64,000 bases of DNA from RGIG4140 sp045532865. GTDB taxonomy: Bacteria > Pseudomonadota > Alphaproteobacteria > CAAHEQ01 > UBA3637. The translations under genes and the position numbers were made by a program. The notes under the pieces were generated by a model. It was not told the DNA's origin and made no database searches. It saw nothing but the letters and a program-made list of their open reading frames with translations. The stretch spans positions 19,409 to 83,408 of the forward strand of contig JAZSGT010000028.1 of assembly GCA_045532865.1 (NCBI GenBank), read 5' to 3'. How positions within the stretch are numbered: the first letter of the stretch is position 1; every line of letters starts with the position of its first letter. Of this stretch, positions 55,479 through 63,188 are shown one piece after another.

Positions 55479-55955
55479 ATGAAGTTATTAAATGAATTTA
55501 AAAAATTTGCAATGCGTGGCAATGTTTTGGATATGGCTGTTGGTATTATTATTGGGGCAGCATTCGGAAAGATTGTTGACTCACTTGTTAAAGATGTGAT
55601 TATGCCTCCAATTGGGTTGGCAATGGGGAAAATTGATTTTGCAAACCTCTTTTTTGTGTTGAAAGATGGAGCCGGAGCATCTGGTCCATACCACTCTCTT
55701 TCAGCCGCACAAGCAGCTGGTGCGGTTACAATGAATGTTGGTATGTTTTTAAACACAATTATCAGTTTTACAATTGTTGCTTTTGCAGTGTTTATGCTTA
55801 TAAAAGCAGTGAATACATTACAAGCTAAATTGGAAGCAGCTGAAAAAGAAGAAGCTTCAGCAGCAGCTCCAACAACAAAAGAATGTCCATGCTGTTTTTC
55901 AAAAATAGATATTCGTGCAACAAAATGTCCTAACTGTACATCTGATATAAAATAA
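55479..55955 (+). CDS. mscL: Large-conductance mechanosensitive channel with zinc ribbon
   Basis: 158 residues. NEFKKFAMRGNVLDMAVGIIIGAAFGKIVDSLVKDVIMPPIG is the MscL first helix region, followed by the periplasmic loop and second helix (MFLNTIISFTIVAFAVFMLIKA). After the usual C-terminal helix come 25 residues with ECPCCFSKIDIRATKCPNC, a CxxC...CxxC zinc ribbon, found in some MscL proteins but absent from E. coli's. The channel releases solutes on hypo-osmotic shock, which fits the neighbouring osmoregulated-glucan genes. Confidence 0.95.
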   Translation: MKLLNEFKKFAMRGNVLDMAVGIIIGAAFGKIVDSLVKDVIMPPIGLAMGKIDFANLFFVLKDGAGASGPYHSLSAAQAAGAVTMNVGMFLNTIISFTIVAFAVFMLIKAVNTLQAKLEAAEKEEASAAAPTTKECPCCFSKIDIRATKCPNCTSDIK

Positions 55956-55977
55956 TAAATTTATTAAAATAACTTGC

Positions 55978-56039
55978 AAGGACGGTTTTTTCGTTGTAAA
56001 AATGTATGAGCATTTTAAAGACGATGACCGTCCTTTTTC
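55978..56039 (+). terminator. Terminator after mscL
   Basis: Long-loop hairpin AAGGACGGT...ACCGTCCTT with T residues behind it. Confidence 0.6.
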
Positions 56040-56063
56040 TATATAAAAATATGGGGGAATAAA

Positions 56064-57593
56064 ATGAAAAAATACTTTATGGCAGGATTGATGATGTGCT
56101 TTTTTTCATGTGTAGCGGTGAGCGAAGATATTCCTTCCTTTAAGTATAATAACGTTATTGTTAAAGCAAGAGAATTAGCTTCAAAAAAATATAAGCCACA
56201 AGAATTAAGGTTGCCACAAGAATTGGTTTCAATGGATTATGATGCATTTAGAAATGTGCGTTATGTTCGAGAAGAGGGACCTTGGTATGGGAAAAACATT
56301 CCTTTTGAAATTCAATTTTTTCATATGGGGTCAATTTTTAAAAATTCTGTTCGTGTTAATGAAATTATTGGTGGAAAACCTGTGTATATTCCTTATGAAG
56401 GGCATGCATTTACAAACAATAATAACCCATTAAATGCAAAAGGATTTGGTGATATTGATTATGCTGGTTTTCGTTTGCATTATCCTTTAAATACACCAGA
56501 TTACTATGATGAATTGATCACGTTTTTGGGTGCAAGCTATTTTAGAGCTTTAGGACAAGGTCAAAAGTATGGTATCTCTGCTCGTGGATTAGCAATTGAT
56601 ACTGGGCTTCAAACGGGAGAGGAGTTTCCTGTTTTTAAAGAATTTTGGGTGAAACGACCAGCTCAGCGTAATAGGAATATGACAATTTATGCTTTGCTAG
56701 ATAGCAAAAGTGTAACAGGGGCTTATGAATTTTTTATTCAACCAGGAAAAACAACAAAAATTGATGTAACTGCAACAATTTTCCCACGAGAAGACATCAA
56801 CAAATTGGGAATTGCACCTTTAACGAGTATGTATTTGTTTGGTGAAAATACAAAAGCAAGATTTTTTGATTATCGGCCAGAAGTTCATGACAGTGATGGA
56901 CTGCTTGTTTTAAATGGAAATGATGAATGGTTGTGGCGGCCATTGGATAATTCAAAACAACTTAGAATGAGTTCTTTTGTTGATAACAATCCAAAAGGAT
57001 TTGGATTGTTGCAACGTGATAGAAATCCTGACCATTACCAAGATATGGAAGCTTATTATGAACAACGACCAAGTGTTTGGATTGAACCATTATTTGGTTT
57101 TTCAAAAGGAAGTGTTCATTTGGTTGAAATTCCATCAGATAGAGAAATTCATGATAATGTTGTTGCCTTTTTTTGGCCAGATAAAAAAATTGAAAAAGGA
57201 AAGGAATATCTATTTAAATATCGCATGCATTGGATGAGTGATGCTGTTCCTGAAATTTCAGATAAGGCATATGTTGATTCAACATATTCAGGGGTTGGAG
57301 GTGTTGCTGGAAGTCCAAGAGAGACATTTACAAAATTTGTGATTGATTTTAAAGGTGGGAAATTAGATTCAATTGAAAATGAAAGTTTTTTAAATCCAGT
57401 TGTTTCTGCTTCATCTGGTCATATAAATAATGTTGTTGTTCAAAAGAACACAATTTCAGGAGGATATAGATTATTTTTTGATTATAAACCAAGTGAAAAA
57501 ACAGCAGAGCTTCGTGCATCACTTTCTTCAAAAAAAGATGAAGATGCTGGTGCTATTTTAACAGAAGTTTGGTCATATCAATTTTTACCATAG
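56064..57593 (+). CDS. opgG: Periplasmic glucan biosynthesis protein OpgG
   Basis: 509 residues with a signal peptide of about 20 residues. MdoG/OpgG pattern throughout: KYKPQELRLPQELVSMDYDAFRNVRY near the start, FHMGSIF, GFGDIDYAGFRLHYPLN, SYFRALGQGQKYGISARGLAIDT and VEIPSDREIHDNVVAFFWP. It acts in the periplasm on backbone chains of osmoregulated periplasmic glucans. It is followed by a small unknown gene and then opgH in one operon, split from the normal opgG-opgH adjacency. Confidence 0.94.
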   Translation: MKKYFMAGLMMCFFSCVAVSEDIPSFKYNNVIVKARELASKKYKPQELRLPQELVSMDYDAFRNVRYVREEGPWYGKNIPFEIQFFHMGSIFKNSVRVNEIIGGKPVYIPYEGHAFTNNNNPLNAKGFGDIDYAGFRLHYPLNTPDYYDELITFLGASYFRALGQGQKYGISARGLAIDTGLQTGEEFPVFKEFWVKRPAQRNRNMTIYALLDSKSVTGAYEFFIQPGKTTKIDVTATIFPREDINKLGIAPLTSMYLFGENTKARFFDYRPEVHDSDGLLVLNGNDEWLWRPLDNSKQLRMSSFVDNNPKGFGLLQRDRNPDHYQDMEAYYEQRPSVWIEPLFGFSKGSVHLVEIPSDREIHDNVVAFFWPDKKIEKGKEYLFKYRMHWMSDAVPEISDKAYVDSTYSGVGGVAGSPRETFTKFVIDFKGGKLDSIENESFLNPVVSASSGHINNVVVQKNTISGGYRLFFDYKPSEKTAELRASLSSKKDEDAGAILTEVWSYQFLP

Positions 57594-57601
57594 GATAAAA
57601 A

Positions 57602-58099
57602 ATGGAAGTTGTAAAACTCTATCAGGTAGATGATTGGATTAAAGCTTATTTAAAATCTTGGGGATATGAAGATGATGAGCTTGTTCAAAAAATTTATGAG
57701 GAGCTTAAACAAAAAAGTTCAAAAAATATAACACCAGAATACGTGATGAATTATTTGGATACTTATGTAACGAATTATCTTGATTCAAATTTGGATATTG
57801 CCTTAACAGGTGTTCAAAAATTAAATTATTTTAAAATGATTTTTTTAATAAATAAAGCCTACAAAAAATGTCAAATTTTTGATCAGATTTCTGAAGAAGA
57901 AAATTTGTTTTTAAGAAGTTGTTTTGAAAAAGAAAAATATCTTATCACACCAGATATTATTCCAGCAAATATGTTTAGGCAGAGTATCAAAACATTCCAT
58001 CCGATTTGGCAAATTAAAAAAGCAGTTGCTAAAAGTGTTCAAAAAATAATTATCCCATCTAAAAAAAGAAGTATAAAAAAAGAGGGTAAAAATGGATAA
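57602..58099 (+). CDS. Unknown protein between opgG and opgH
   Basis: 165 residues, eight bases after opgG and overlapping the opgH start by eight bases, so it belongs to the same translated unit. Soluble and helical, acidic first half (YLKSWGYEDDELVQKIYEELKQ) and a strongly basic end (KKRSIKKEGKNG). Not similar to the N-terminal cytoplasmic region of E. coli OpgH, as far as I can see. The placement suggests a role in glucan synthesis or its control; I know of no described third protein in this position. Confidence 0.65.
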   Translation: MEVVKLYQVDDWIKAYLKSWGYEDDELVQKIYEELKQKSSKNITPEYVMNYLDTYVTNYLDSNLDIALTGVQKLNYFKMIFLINKAYKKCQIFDQISEEENLFLRSCFEKEKYLITPDIIPANMFRQSIKTFHPIWQIKKAVAKSVQKIIIPSKKRSIKKEGKNG

Positions 58100-60131
58100 C
58101 GAATATATCATTTTATCTGATATCAACAAAAGACAAGTTTTATTTAGACGAATTGTCCTTTTTGGATTGGTTTTAATAAGTGTTATTTTTGCAACAATCA
58201 AATGGGCTTTGTTTATTCCAAGTGATTTGAACCAGTTTTTAAGATATGGTTTGATTTTTTTGTTTTGTGCTACATTTGGGTGGATTTCGCTTTACTTCTG
58301 GTCAAGTATTTTTGGTTTTTTTGAGCTACTGAGACGCAAAAAAATGCCAGGGATAAAAAGAGCTCCTGCGCACAAAAGGTTAACAACAAAAACAGCTATT
58401 TTAATGCCTGTTTATAATGAAAATCCATTAAATGTGTATGCAAATTTATTGGCTATGGCAAGGGATTTGGAAAAAACAGGACAAGAAACAGCTTTTGATT
58501 TTTTTGTGTTAAGTGATACAACAAAACCAGATGTGTGGGTGCAAGAAGAAGCTCTTTGGTTGGAAATTAAAAAGAAGTTTCCTAAAAATATTTCAATTTA
58601 TTATCGTCACAGGCCTAAAAATACGGCAAGAAAAAGTGGTAACATCGAAGACTTTTGTGTCAGATGGGGACGTCATTATGATTTTATGATTGTTTTGGAT
58701 GCAGATAGTTTGATGACGGGTTCAACCGTTGTTCAAATGGCACAGTTGATGGAAGTAAACACAACAACAGGTATTATTCAGGCTCCTCCAATGATTATTA
58801 ATACAAACAGTTGGTTTGCACGTGTGCAACAATTTGCAGGTCGTGTTTATGGTCCAATTGTAAGTGCTGGTTTGGCTTATTGGCAAGTTTGGGATAGTAA
58901 CTATTGGGGGCATAATGCCATTATCAGAGTTAAAGCTTTTATTGAAAGCTGTGGGTTACCTGTTTTCCCTGGCCAAGCTCCTTTTGGTGGGCATATTTTG
59001 AGCCATGACTTTGTTGAGGCGGCCCTTATCAGAAGAGATGGTTGGCTTGCTTGGATGCTTCCTGAGTTAAAAGGTAGTTATGAAGAATGTCCTCCGTCTA
59101 TGATTGATTTTGCCGTGCGAGATCGCCGTTGGTGCCAAGGTAATTTGCAGCATTTAAGGATTTTATTTTCAAAAAAATTACACCCAGTGTCAAGAATTCA
59201 CTTTACTATGGGGATTATGTCTTATTTATCCTCCCCATTGTGGTTTTTATTTTTGTTGTTTGGTCTTGGGATAGCTTTGTGGCGCGAGTTTTTTCCTCCA
59301 GAATATTTTTCTGATACAAAAACGCTTTTTCCATCTTGGCCGGTGTTTGATTTTTTTGGGACAATAATGCTTTTTGCTTTATCCATGGGGATGCTTTTTT
59401 TACCAAAAATACTTGGATTTTTGATTGTTCTTATTCAAACACCTAAAAAGAAAACATACGGTGGTTATTGGGGGTTATGCAAAACGTTTTTTGTTGAAAC
59501 CTTATTTAGTGCAATGACTGCTCCAATTATGATGTTGTTTCAAACAAAAATTGTATTTGATATTTTAATGGGCTTTGATGCTGGCTGGTCGTCTCAAAAT
59601 AGAGATACAAAAGGTACTTCTTGGTCTGAGGCATTTAAAAGACACTATATTCATACGGCTCTTGGAATTGCTACAACAATTATAGTTTATTTATATGCTA
59701 ATAGCTTATTTTATTGGATATTACCAATTACAGTTGGGTTAATCTTGTCTATTCCAATTTCTGTTTTTTCTTCTAGGGAAACAACAGGGTTGTGGGCAAA
59801 AAGGCATAAACTATTTTTAATTCCAGAAGAATATAAAAAACCAACAATTTTAAGAATGGCAGAAGAGGCTTGTGAAGAACTTTCGCTTGTTGCTCCTTGT
59901 GAAAAGGGTATCCATTTGTTGTTGAAAAATCCAATATACAGAGCGTTGCATATTTATATGTTGTCGGTGAATTCGCCAACTCCTGATTTTAATGCAGAGG
60001 TGGAAAAAAGTACTCTTAAAAAAGTGCAGCTATATGCGAACACCCATCAATTGGATTTATCTCCTGATGAAGTAAAATATTGTCTTTATCAACCAGCTTT
60101 GTTAGAGGGAATGGCTCTTTTATCAGCTTAA
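58092..60131 (+). CDS. opgH: Glucan glucosyltransferase OpgH
   Basis: 679 residues, shorter than the 847 of E. coli, mainly at the N-terminus, where the long cytoplasmic regulatory region is missing. Two helices (about 18-38, 48-70), then a GT2 domain with TAILMPVYNENP, VLDADS, GHNAIIR and the RDRRWCQGNLQH motif (Q/RxxRW), then several C-terminal membrane helices. It polymerises glucose from UDP-glucose into the periplasmic glucan backbone and exports it. The missing region is the part that in E. coli also binds FtsZ, so the nutrient-division link is probably absent here. Confidence 0.93.
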   Translation: MDNEYIILSDINKRQVLFRRIVLFGLVLISVIFATIKWALFIPSDLNQFLRYGLIFLFCATFGWISLYFWSSIFGFFELLRRKKMPGIKRAPAHKRLTTKTAILMPVYNENPLNVYANLLAMARDLEKTGQETAFDFFVLSDTTKPDVWVQEEALWLEIKKKFPKNISIYYRHRPKNTARKSGNIEDFCVRWGRHYDFMIVLDADSLMTGSTVVQMAQLMEVNTTTGIIQAPPMIINTNSWFARVQQFAGRVYGPIVSAGLAYWQVWDSNYWGHNAIIRVKAFIESCGLPVFPGQAPFGGHILSHDFVEAALIRRDGWLAWMLPELKGSYEECPPSMIDFAVRDRRWCQGNLQHLRILFSKKLHPVSRIHFTMGIMSYLSSPLWFLFLLFGLGIALWREFFPPEYFSDTKTLFPSWPVFDFFGTIMLFALSMGMLFLPKILGFLIVLIQTPKKKTYGGYWGLCKTFFVETLFSAMTAPIMMLFQTKIVFDILMGFDAGWSSQNRDTKGTSWSEAFKRHYIHTALGIATTIIVYLYANSLFYWILPITVGLILSIPISVFSSRETTGLWAKRHKLFLIPEEYKKPTILRMAEEACEELSLVAPCEKGIHLLLKNPIYRALHIYMLSVNSPTPDFNAEVEKSTLKKVQLYANTHQLDLSPDEVKYCLYQPALLEGMALLSA

Positions 60132-60728
60132 TTATTCAAATACTTTGATTCGTTTTTGAATTTCTAAAAAGGTTTTTTCATCAGCTGGTTTTTCGACACT
60201 GCCAAAATTCATTTGAGCAAGCAATTTCCAAGAAGCAGGGGGAGAAAATGTTTTTTGAACATAATCGTCGACGAGGGGATTATAATGTTGTAAATTAGCC
60301 CCTAATCCCAGTTCTGTTAAAGCAAGCCAGACGCAATATTGAAGCATTCCTGCAGATTGCATACTCCAAATAGGGAAGTTATCGGCATAGAGAGAAAATT
60401 TTTTTTGCAACATTTGAATGGTATGTTGTTCTTCAAAAAAAAGAATAGAGCCGATTCCTTTTGAAAAAGAAGTTAATTTTTCTTTTGTTTTTTCAAATTG
60501 CTCAGGAGGGGTTATTTTTTTGAGCGTATTTTTGGTTGAAATCCAAAATTGTTTGTATGGTTCGTTAAAAAGAACAATAACACGACCAGTTTGGGAATTA
60601 AAAGCTGTAGGGGTTTGTTTTAAACAGTCACAAATGGTTTGAACAATCTCTTGAGGGGAGATGTCACTCTTTTTTCCTAAATGATAGATTGATCTTCTTG
60701 ATTTGATGAGAGAGATAAAATCTGACAT
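60132..60728 (-). CDS. Frm2/Hbn1-type nitroreductase
   Basis: 198 residues from ATG 60728 (AAAGGAGG upstream; the hydrophobic 59-codon extension to 60905 has no ribosome site and overlaps the tRNA-Glu promoter). SRRSIYHLG, TPTAFNSQTGRVIVLF and a WSMQSAGMLQYCVWLALTELGLGANLQHYN region are the pattern of the fatty-acid-repression-type nitroreductases known from yeasts (Frm2, Hbn1) and many bacteria. FMN oxidoreductase acting on unknown small acceptors. Convergent with opgH, with the stops adjoining. Confidence 0.85.
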   Translation of the reverse strand: MSDFISLIKSRRSIYHLGKKSDISPQEIVQTICDCLKQTPTAFNSQTGRVIVLFNEPYKQFWISTKNTLKKITPPEQFEKTKEKLTSFSKGIGSILFFEEQHTIQMLQKKFSLYADNFPIWSMQSAGMLQYCVWLALTELGLGANLQHYNPLVDDYVQKTFSPPASWKLLAQMNFGSVEKPADEKTFLEIQKRIKVFE

Positions 60729-60868
60729 ATTGCCTCCTTTTGGTTGTTTATAAAAAAGATAGAGCATAACGTTTTGAAAATCAATATAGATTTTATAACT
60801 AAAAATAATGTAAAAACATAATAAATTCAAAGGGAAATAAAAAAAACATAAAAACAATAAAAAAAGTA

Positions 60869-60897
60869 TTGCATTTTTTAAAATAAAAGTGTATAAA
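60869..60897 (+). promoter_or_regulatory. Promoter of tRNA-Glu
   Basis: TTGCAT (60869-60874), 17-base spacer, TATAAA (60892-60897). Confidence 0.75.
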
Positions 60898-60913
60898 TAC
60901 AACATCTTACGAT

Positions 60914-60989
60914 GACCCCATCGTCTAGAGGCCTAGGACATCGCCCTTTCACGGCGGTAACCGGGGTTCGAATCCCCGTGGGGTCGCCA
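60914..60989 (+). tRNA. tRNA-Glu (TTC)
   Basis: 76-nt cloverleaf with acceptor GACCCCA, anticodon loop CTTTCAC (anticodon TTC), T-arm CGGGGTTCGAATCCCCG and encoded CCA at 60987-60989. All stems pair. Its 3' end is partly repeated 153 bp further on. Confidence 0.96.
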
Positions 60990-60991
60990 AT

Positions 60992-61019
60992 AAAAACCAC
61001 CGAAGGGTGGTTTTTTTTA
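60992..61019 (+). terminator. Terminator of tRNA-Glu
   Basis: Hairpin AAACCACC-GAA-GGGTGGTTT followed by T residues, two bases after the tRNA. Confidence 0.9.
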
Positions 61020-61130
61020 TGGCGAAATTCAAACGGGGGCAAGAACCCCATAGGTGTTCAGTCGCGAAGCGTAAGCGAAGTGGACGCCAGAGGTGGTCCG
61101 AAAGGACGAGCGTTAAGCTCGCAATCCTCA

Positions 61131-61139
61131 GTGGGGTCG
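61131..61139 (+). pseudogene. tRNA-Glu 3'-end relic
   Basis: GTGGGGTCG repeats 60978-60986 of tRNA-Glu exactly, with TCGCAATCCTCA just before it in place of the T-loop side TTCGAATCCCC. Displacement is 153 bp, the same as the displacement of the terminator copy. Confidence 0.55.
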
Positions 61140-61144
61140 TGGGT

Positions 61145-61172
61145 AAAAACCACCGAAGGGTGGTTTTTTTTA
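61145..61172 (+). terminator. Second copy of the tRNA-Glu terminator
   Basis: Exact copy of the hairpin and T-run at 60992-61019. Confidence 0.85.
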
Positions 61173-61301
61173 TGGCGAATTTCAAACGGGGGCAAGAACA
61201 CCATAGGGGTTCGGTCACGAAGCGTAAGCGAAGTGGACGCCGAAAGGCGGTCCGAAGGGACGAGCGTTAAGCTCGCAATTTACATATTCTGATTATAAAA
61301 T

Positions 61302-61331
61302 AAAGAAACTGCCTGAAAAGGCAGTTTCTTT
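61302..61331. terminator. Terminator of ettA
   Basis: Hairpin AAAGAAACTGCC / GGCAGTTTCTTT, just after the ettA stop on the minus strand; it can also stop rightward transcripts from the repeat. Confidence 0.85.
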
Positions 61332-61341
61332 ATTGGGTAGA

Positions 61342-63021
61342 TTATCTGGAGATTGGTTTGTATTTGATGCGATGTGGTTGATCTGCATCTGCCCCTAATC
61401 TGCGTTTTTTGTCAGCTTCATATTCTTCATAGTTACCTTCAAAATAAACAACTTGACTATCGCCTTCAAAAGCAAGAATATGAGTTGCTAATCTGTCTAG
61501 GAACCATCTGTCGTGTGATGTGATAACAGCGCAGCCAGGGAAGTTCATTAATGCTTCTTCCAATGCGCGCAATGTATCAACATCTAAGTCGTTTGTAGGT
61601 TCGTCAAGCAAAAGAACGTTTGCTCCTTGTTTAAGCATTTTTGCCATGTGCACGCGATTGCGTTCACCACCAGAAAGTTGGCCAACTTTCTTTTGTTGAT
61701 CTGGACCTTTAAAGTTGAATTGTGAAACATATCCACGAGAGTTCACTTCACGTTTGCCAAGTGTTAAAATATCTTTTCCTTCGGAAATTTCTTGCCAGAC
61801 AGTTTTGTTATCATCAAGAGCATCTCTTGATTGATCGACATATCCAAGAGAAACAGTTTCACCCACTCTGAATGAGCCACTATCTGGTTGTTCTTGACCT
61901 GTGATAATTTTCATCAATGTGGTTTTCCCAGCGCCATTTGGACCAATGATACCGACGATACCCCCAGCAGGTAATTTGAATGAAAGATTTTCAAATAATA
62001 ATTTTTCACCATAAGCTTTTGTGAGATTTTCAGCTTCTAAAACAACTTGCCCCAATCTTGGACCAGCAGGAATGATAATCTGAGCGACTTCTGGTGCTTT
62101 TTCTCTTTCTTGTGATTTTTTAAGCAATTCTTCATAAGCTGTGATACGTGCTTTTGATTTTGCTTGACGGGCTTTTGGAGATTGACGCACCCATTCAAGT
62201 TCTTCTTTTAATGTTTTTTGACGGTTGTTGTCGGCATTTTGCTCTTGTTCCATTCGTTTTTGTTTTTGTTCAAGCCAACTTGTGTAGTTTCCTTCAAAAG
62301 GAATGCCTTCACCACGGTCCATTTCCAAAATCCAACCAGTTACATTGTCAAGGAAGTATCTGTCGTGTGTTACCATAACAACAGTACCTGTGTAATTTTT
62401 TAAGAATACTTGTAACCAAGCAACAGATTCTGCATCCAAGTGGTTTGTAGGTTCGTCAAGTAAAAGCATGTCTGGTTTTGATAATAATAAGCGACATAAG
62501 GCAACACGGCGTTTTTCACCACCAGAAAGTTTTGTTACATCTGCATCGGCAGGTGGGCAACGAAGAGCATCCATGGCAATTTCAATTGTGCGTTCTAATT
62601 CCCACCCATTACAAGCATCAATTTTTTCTTGCAATTCGGCTTGTTCAGCTAAAAGAGCGTCCATATCAGCATCTGGATCAGCAAATTTCATATTCACTTC
62701 TTCAAATCGTGCAAGTAAATCTCTAATTTCTCCAACACCATCCATGATGTTGCCCATGACGTCTTTTGAAGGGTCGAGTTGAGGTTCTTGAGGCAGATAT
62801 CCAACTTTAACACCATCTGCTGCAAAAGCTTCGCCTGTGAAATCTTGATCTAGACCTGCCATAATTTTAATAAGTGTTGATTTACCAGCACCATTTGGAC
62901 CGATAACACCAATTTTTGCCCCTGGGAAGAATGAAAGCCAAATATGTTTTAACACCTCTTTTCCACCAGGGAATGTTTTGCACAAATCTTTCATGACATA
63001 AATGTATTGATATGAAGCCAT
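61342..63021 (-). CDS. ettA: Energy-dependent translational throttle protein EttA (ABC-F)
   Basis: 559 residues with two ABC ATPase domains and no membrane helices. Both Walker A motifs (GPNGAGKST and GPNGAGKTT), both signatures (LSGGEKRR, LSGGERNR) and Walker B motifs (LLLDEPTNHLD, LLLDEPTNDLD) are intact. The linker with WVRQSPKARQAKSKARITAYEEL is the EttA-type P-site tRNA-interaction region. It gates the first elongation cycle according to ATP/ADP ratio. Ribosome site AAGGA. Common and nearly full-length conserved in Alphaproteobacteria. Confidence 0.95.
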   Translation of the reverse strand: MASYQYIYVMKDLCKTFPGGKEVLKHIWLSFFPGAKIGVIGPNGAGKSTLIKIMAGLDQDFTGEAFAADGVKVGYLPQEPQLDPSKDVMGNIMDGVGEIRDLLARFEEVNMKFADPDADMDALLAEQAELQEKIDACNGWELERTIEIAMDALRCPPADADVTKLSGGEKRRVALCRLLLSKPDMLLLDEPTNHLDAESVAWLQVFLKNYTGTVVMVTHDRYFLDNVTGWILEMDRGEGIPFEGNYTSWLEQKQKRMEQEQNADNNRQKTLKEELEWVRQSPKARQAKSKARITAYEELLKKSQEREKAPEVAQIIIPAGPRLGQVVLEAENLTKAYGEKLLFENLSFKLPAGGIVGIIGPNGAGKTTLMKIITGQEQPDSGSFRVGETVSLGYVDQSRDALDDNKTVWQEISEGKDILTLGKREVNSRGYVSQFNFKGPDQQKKVGQLSGGERNRVHMAKMLKQGANVLLLDEPTNDLDVDTLRALEEALMNFPGCAVITSHDRWFLDRLATHILAFEGDSQVVYFEGNYEEYEADKKRRLGADADQPHRIKYKPISR

Positions 63022-63129
63022 TTTTTATCCTTTCCTTATAATAAAATTTATCTGGTTATACCAATAAATCTAAAAAAAATCAATATAATTTATTAAATAT
63101 TTTAAATAAATTTGTTTTAATAAAAATAA

Positions 63130-63158
63130 TTGACAAATTTATGTTTTTATGGTACTAT
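63130..63158 (+). promoter_or_regulatory. Promoter of the gene at the right edge
   Basis: Perfect TTGACA (63130-63135), 17-base spacer, TACTAT (63153-63158). Confidence 0.7.
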
Positions 63159-63188
63159 TGTTGTATTCAAGGATAATAGGAGTTCTTT

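Larger units (their letters stand above)
60992..61279 (+). repeat. Tandem 134/135-bp repeat behind tRNA-Glu
   Basis: Unit 1 (60992-61125) and unit 2 (61145-61279) differ at roughly ten positions. Each holds the tRNA terminator, then CGGGGGCAAGAAC, a GTTCxGTCxCGAAGCG stretch, a GGACGCC...GG(C/T)GGTCC stem, GTCCGAA(A/G)GGAC and the GAGC-GTTAA-GCTC hairpin. Between the units lies GTGGGGTCG (61131-61139), identical to the last nine bases of the tRNA body. So each unit follows a tRNA tail, one real and one relic. The substitutions spare the hairpins, hinting at conserved structure. Confidence 0.8.

Noticed and set aside
60729..60905. Hydrophobic N-terminal extension of the Frm2-type nitroreductase
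   Set aside because: No ribosome site, overlaps the divergent tRNA-Glu promoter, and AAAGGAGG marks the start at 60728.
60912..61292. Open frames across tRNA-Glu and the tandem repeat
   Set aside because: The frames stay open only because the tRNA and repeat are GC-rich and duplicated; the repeated peptide is a by-product of the DNA repeat.
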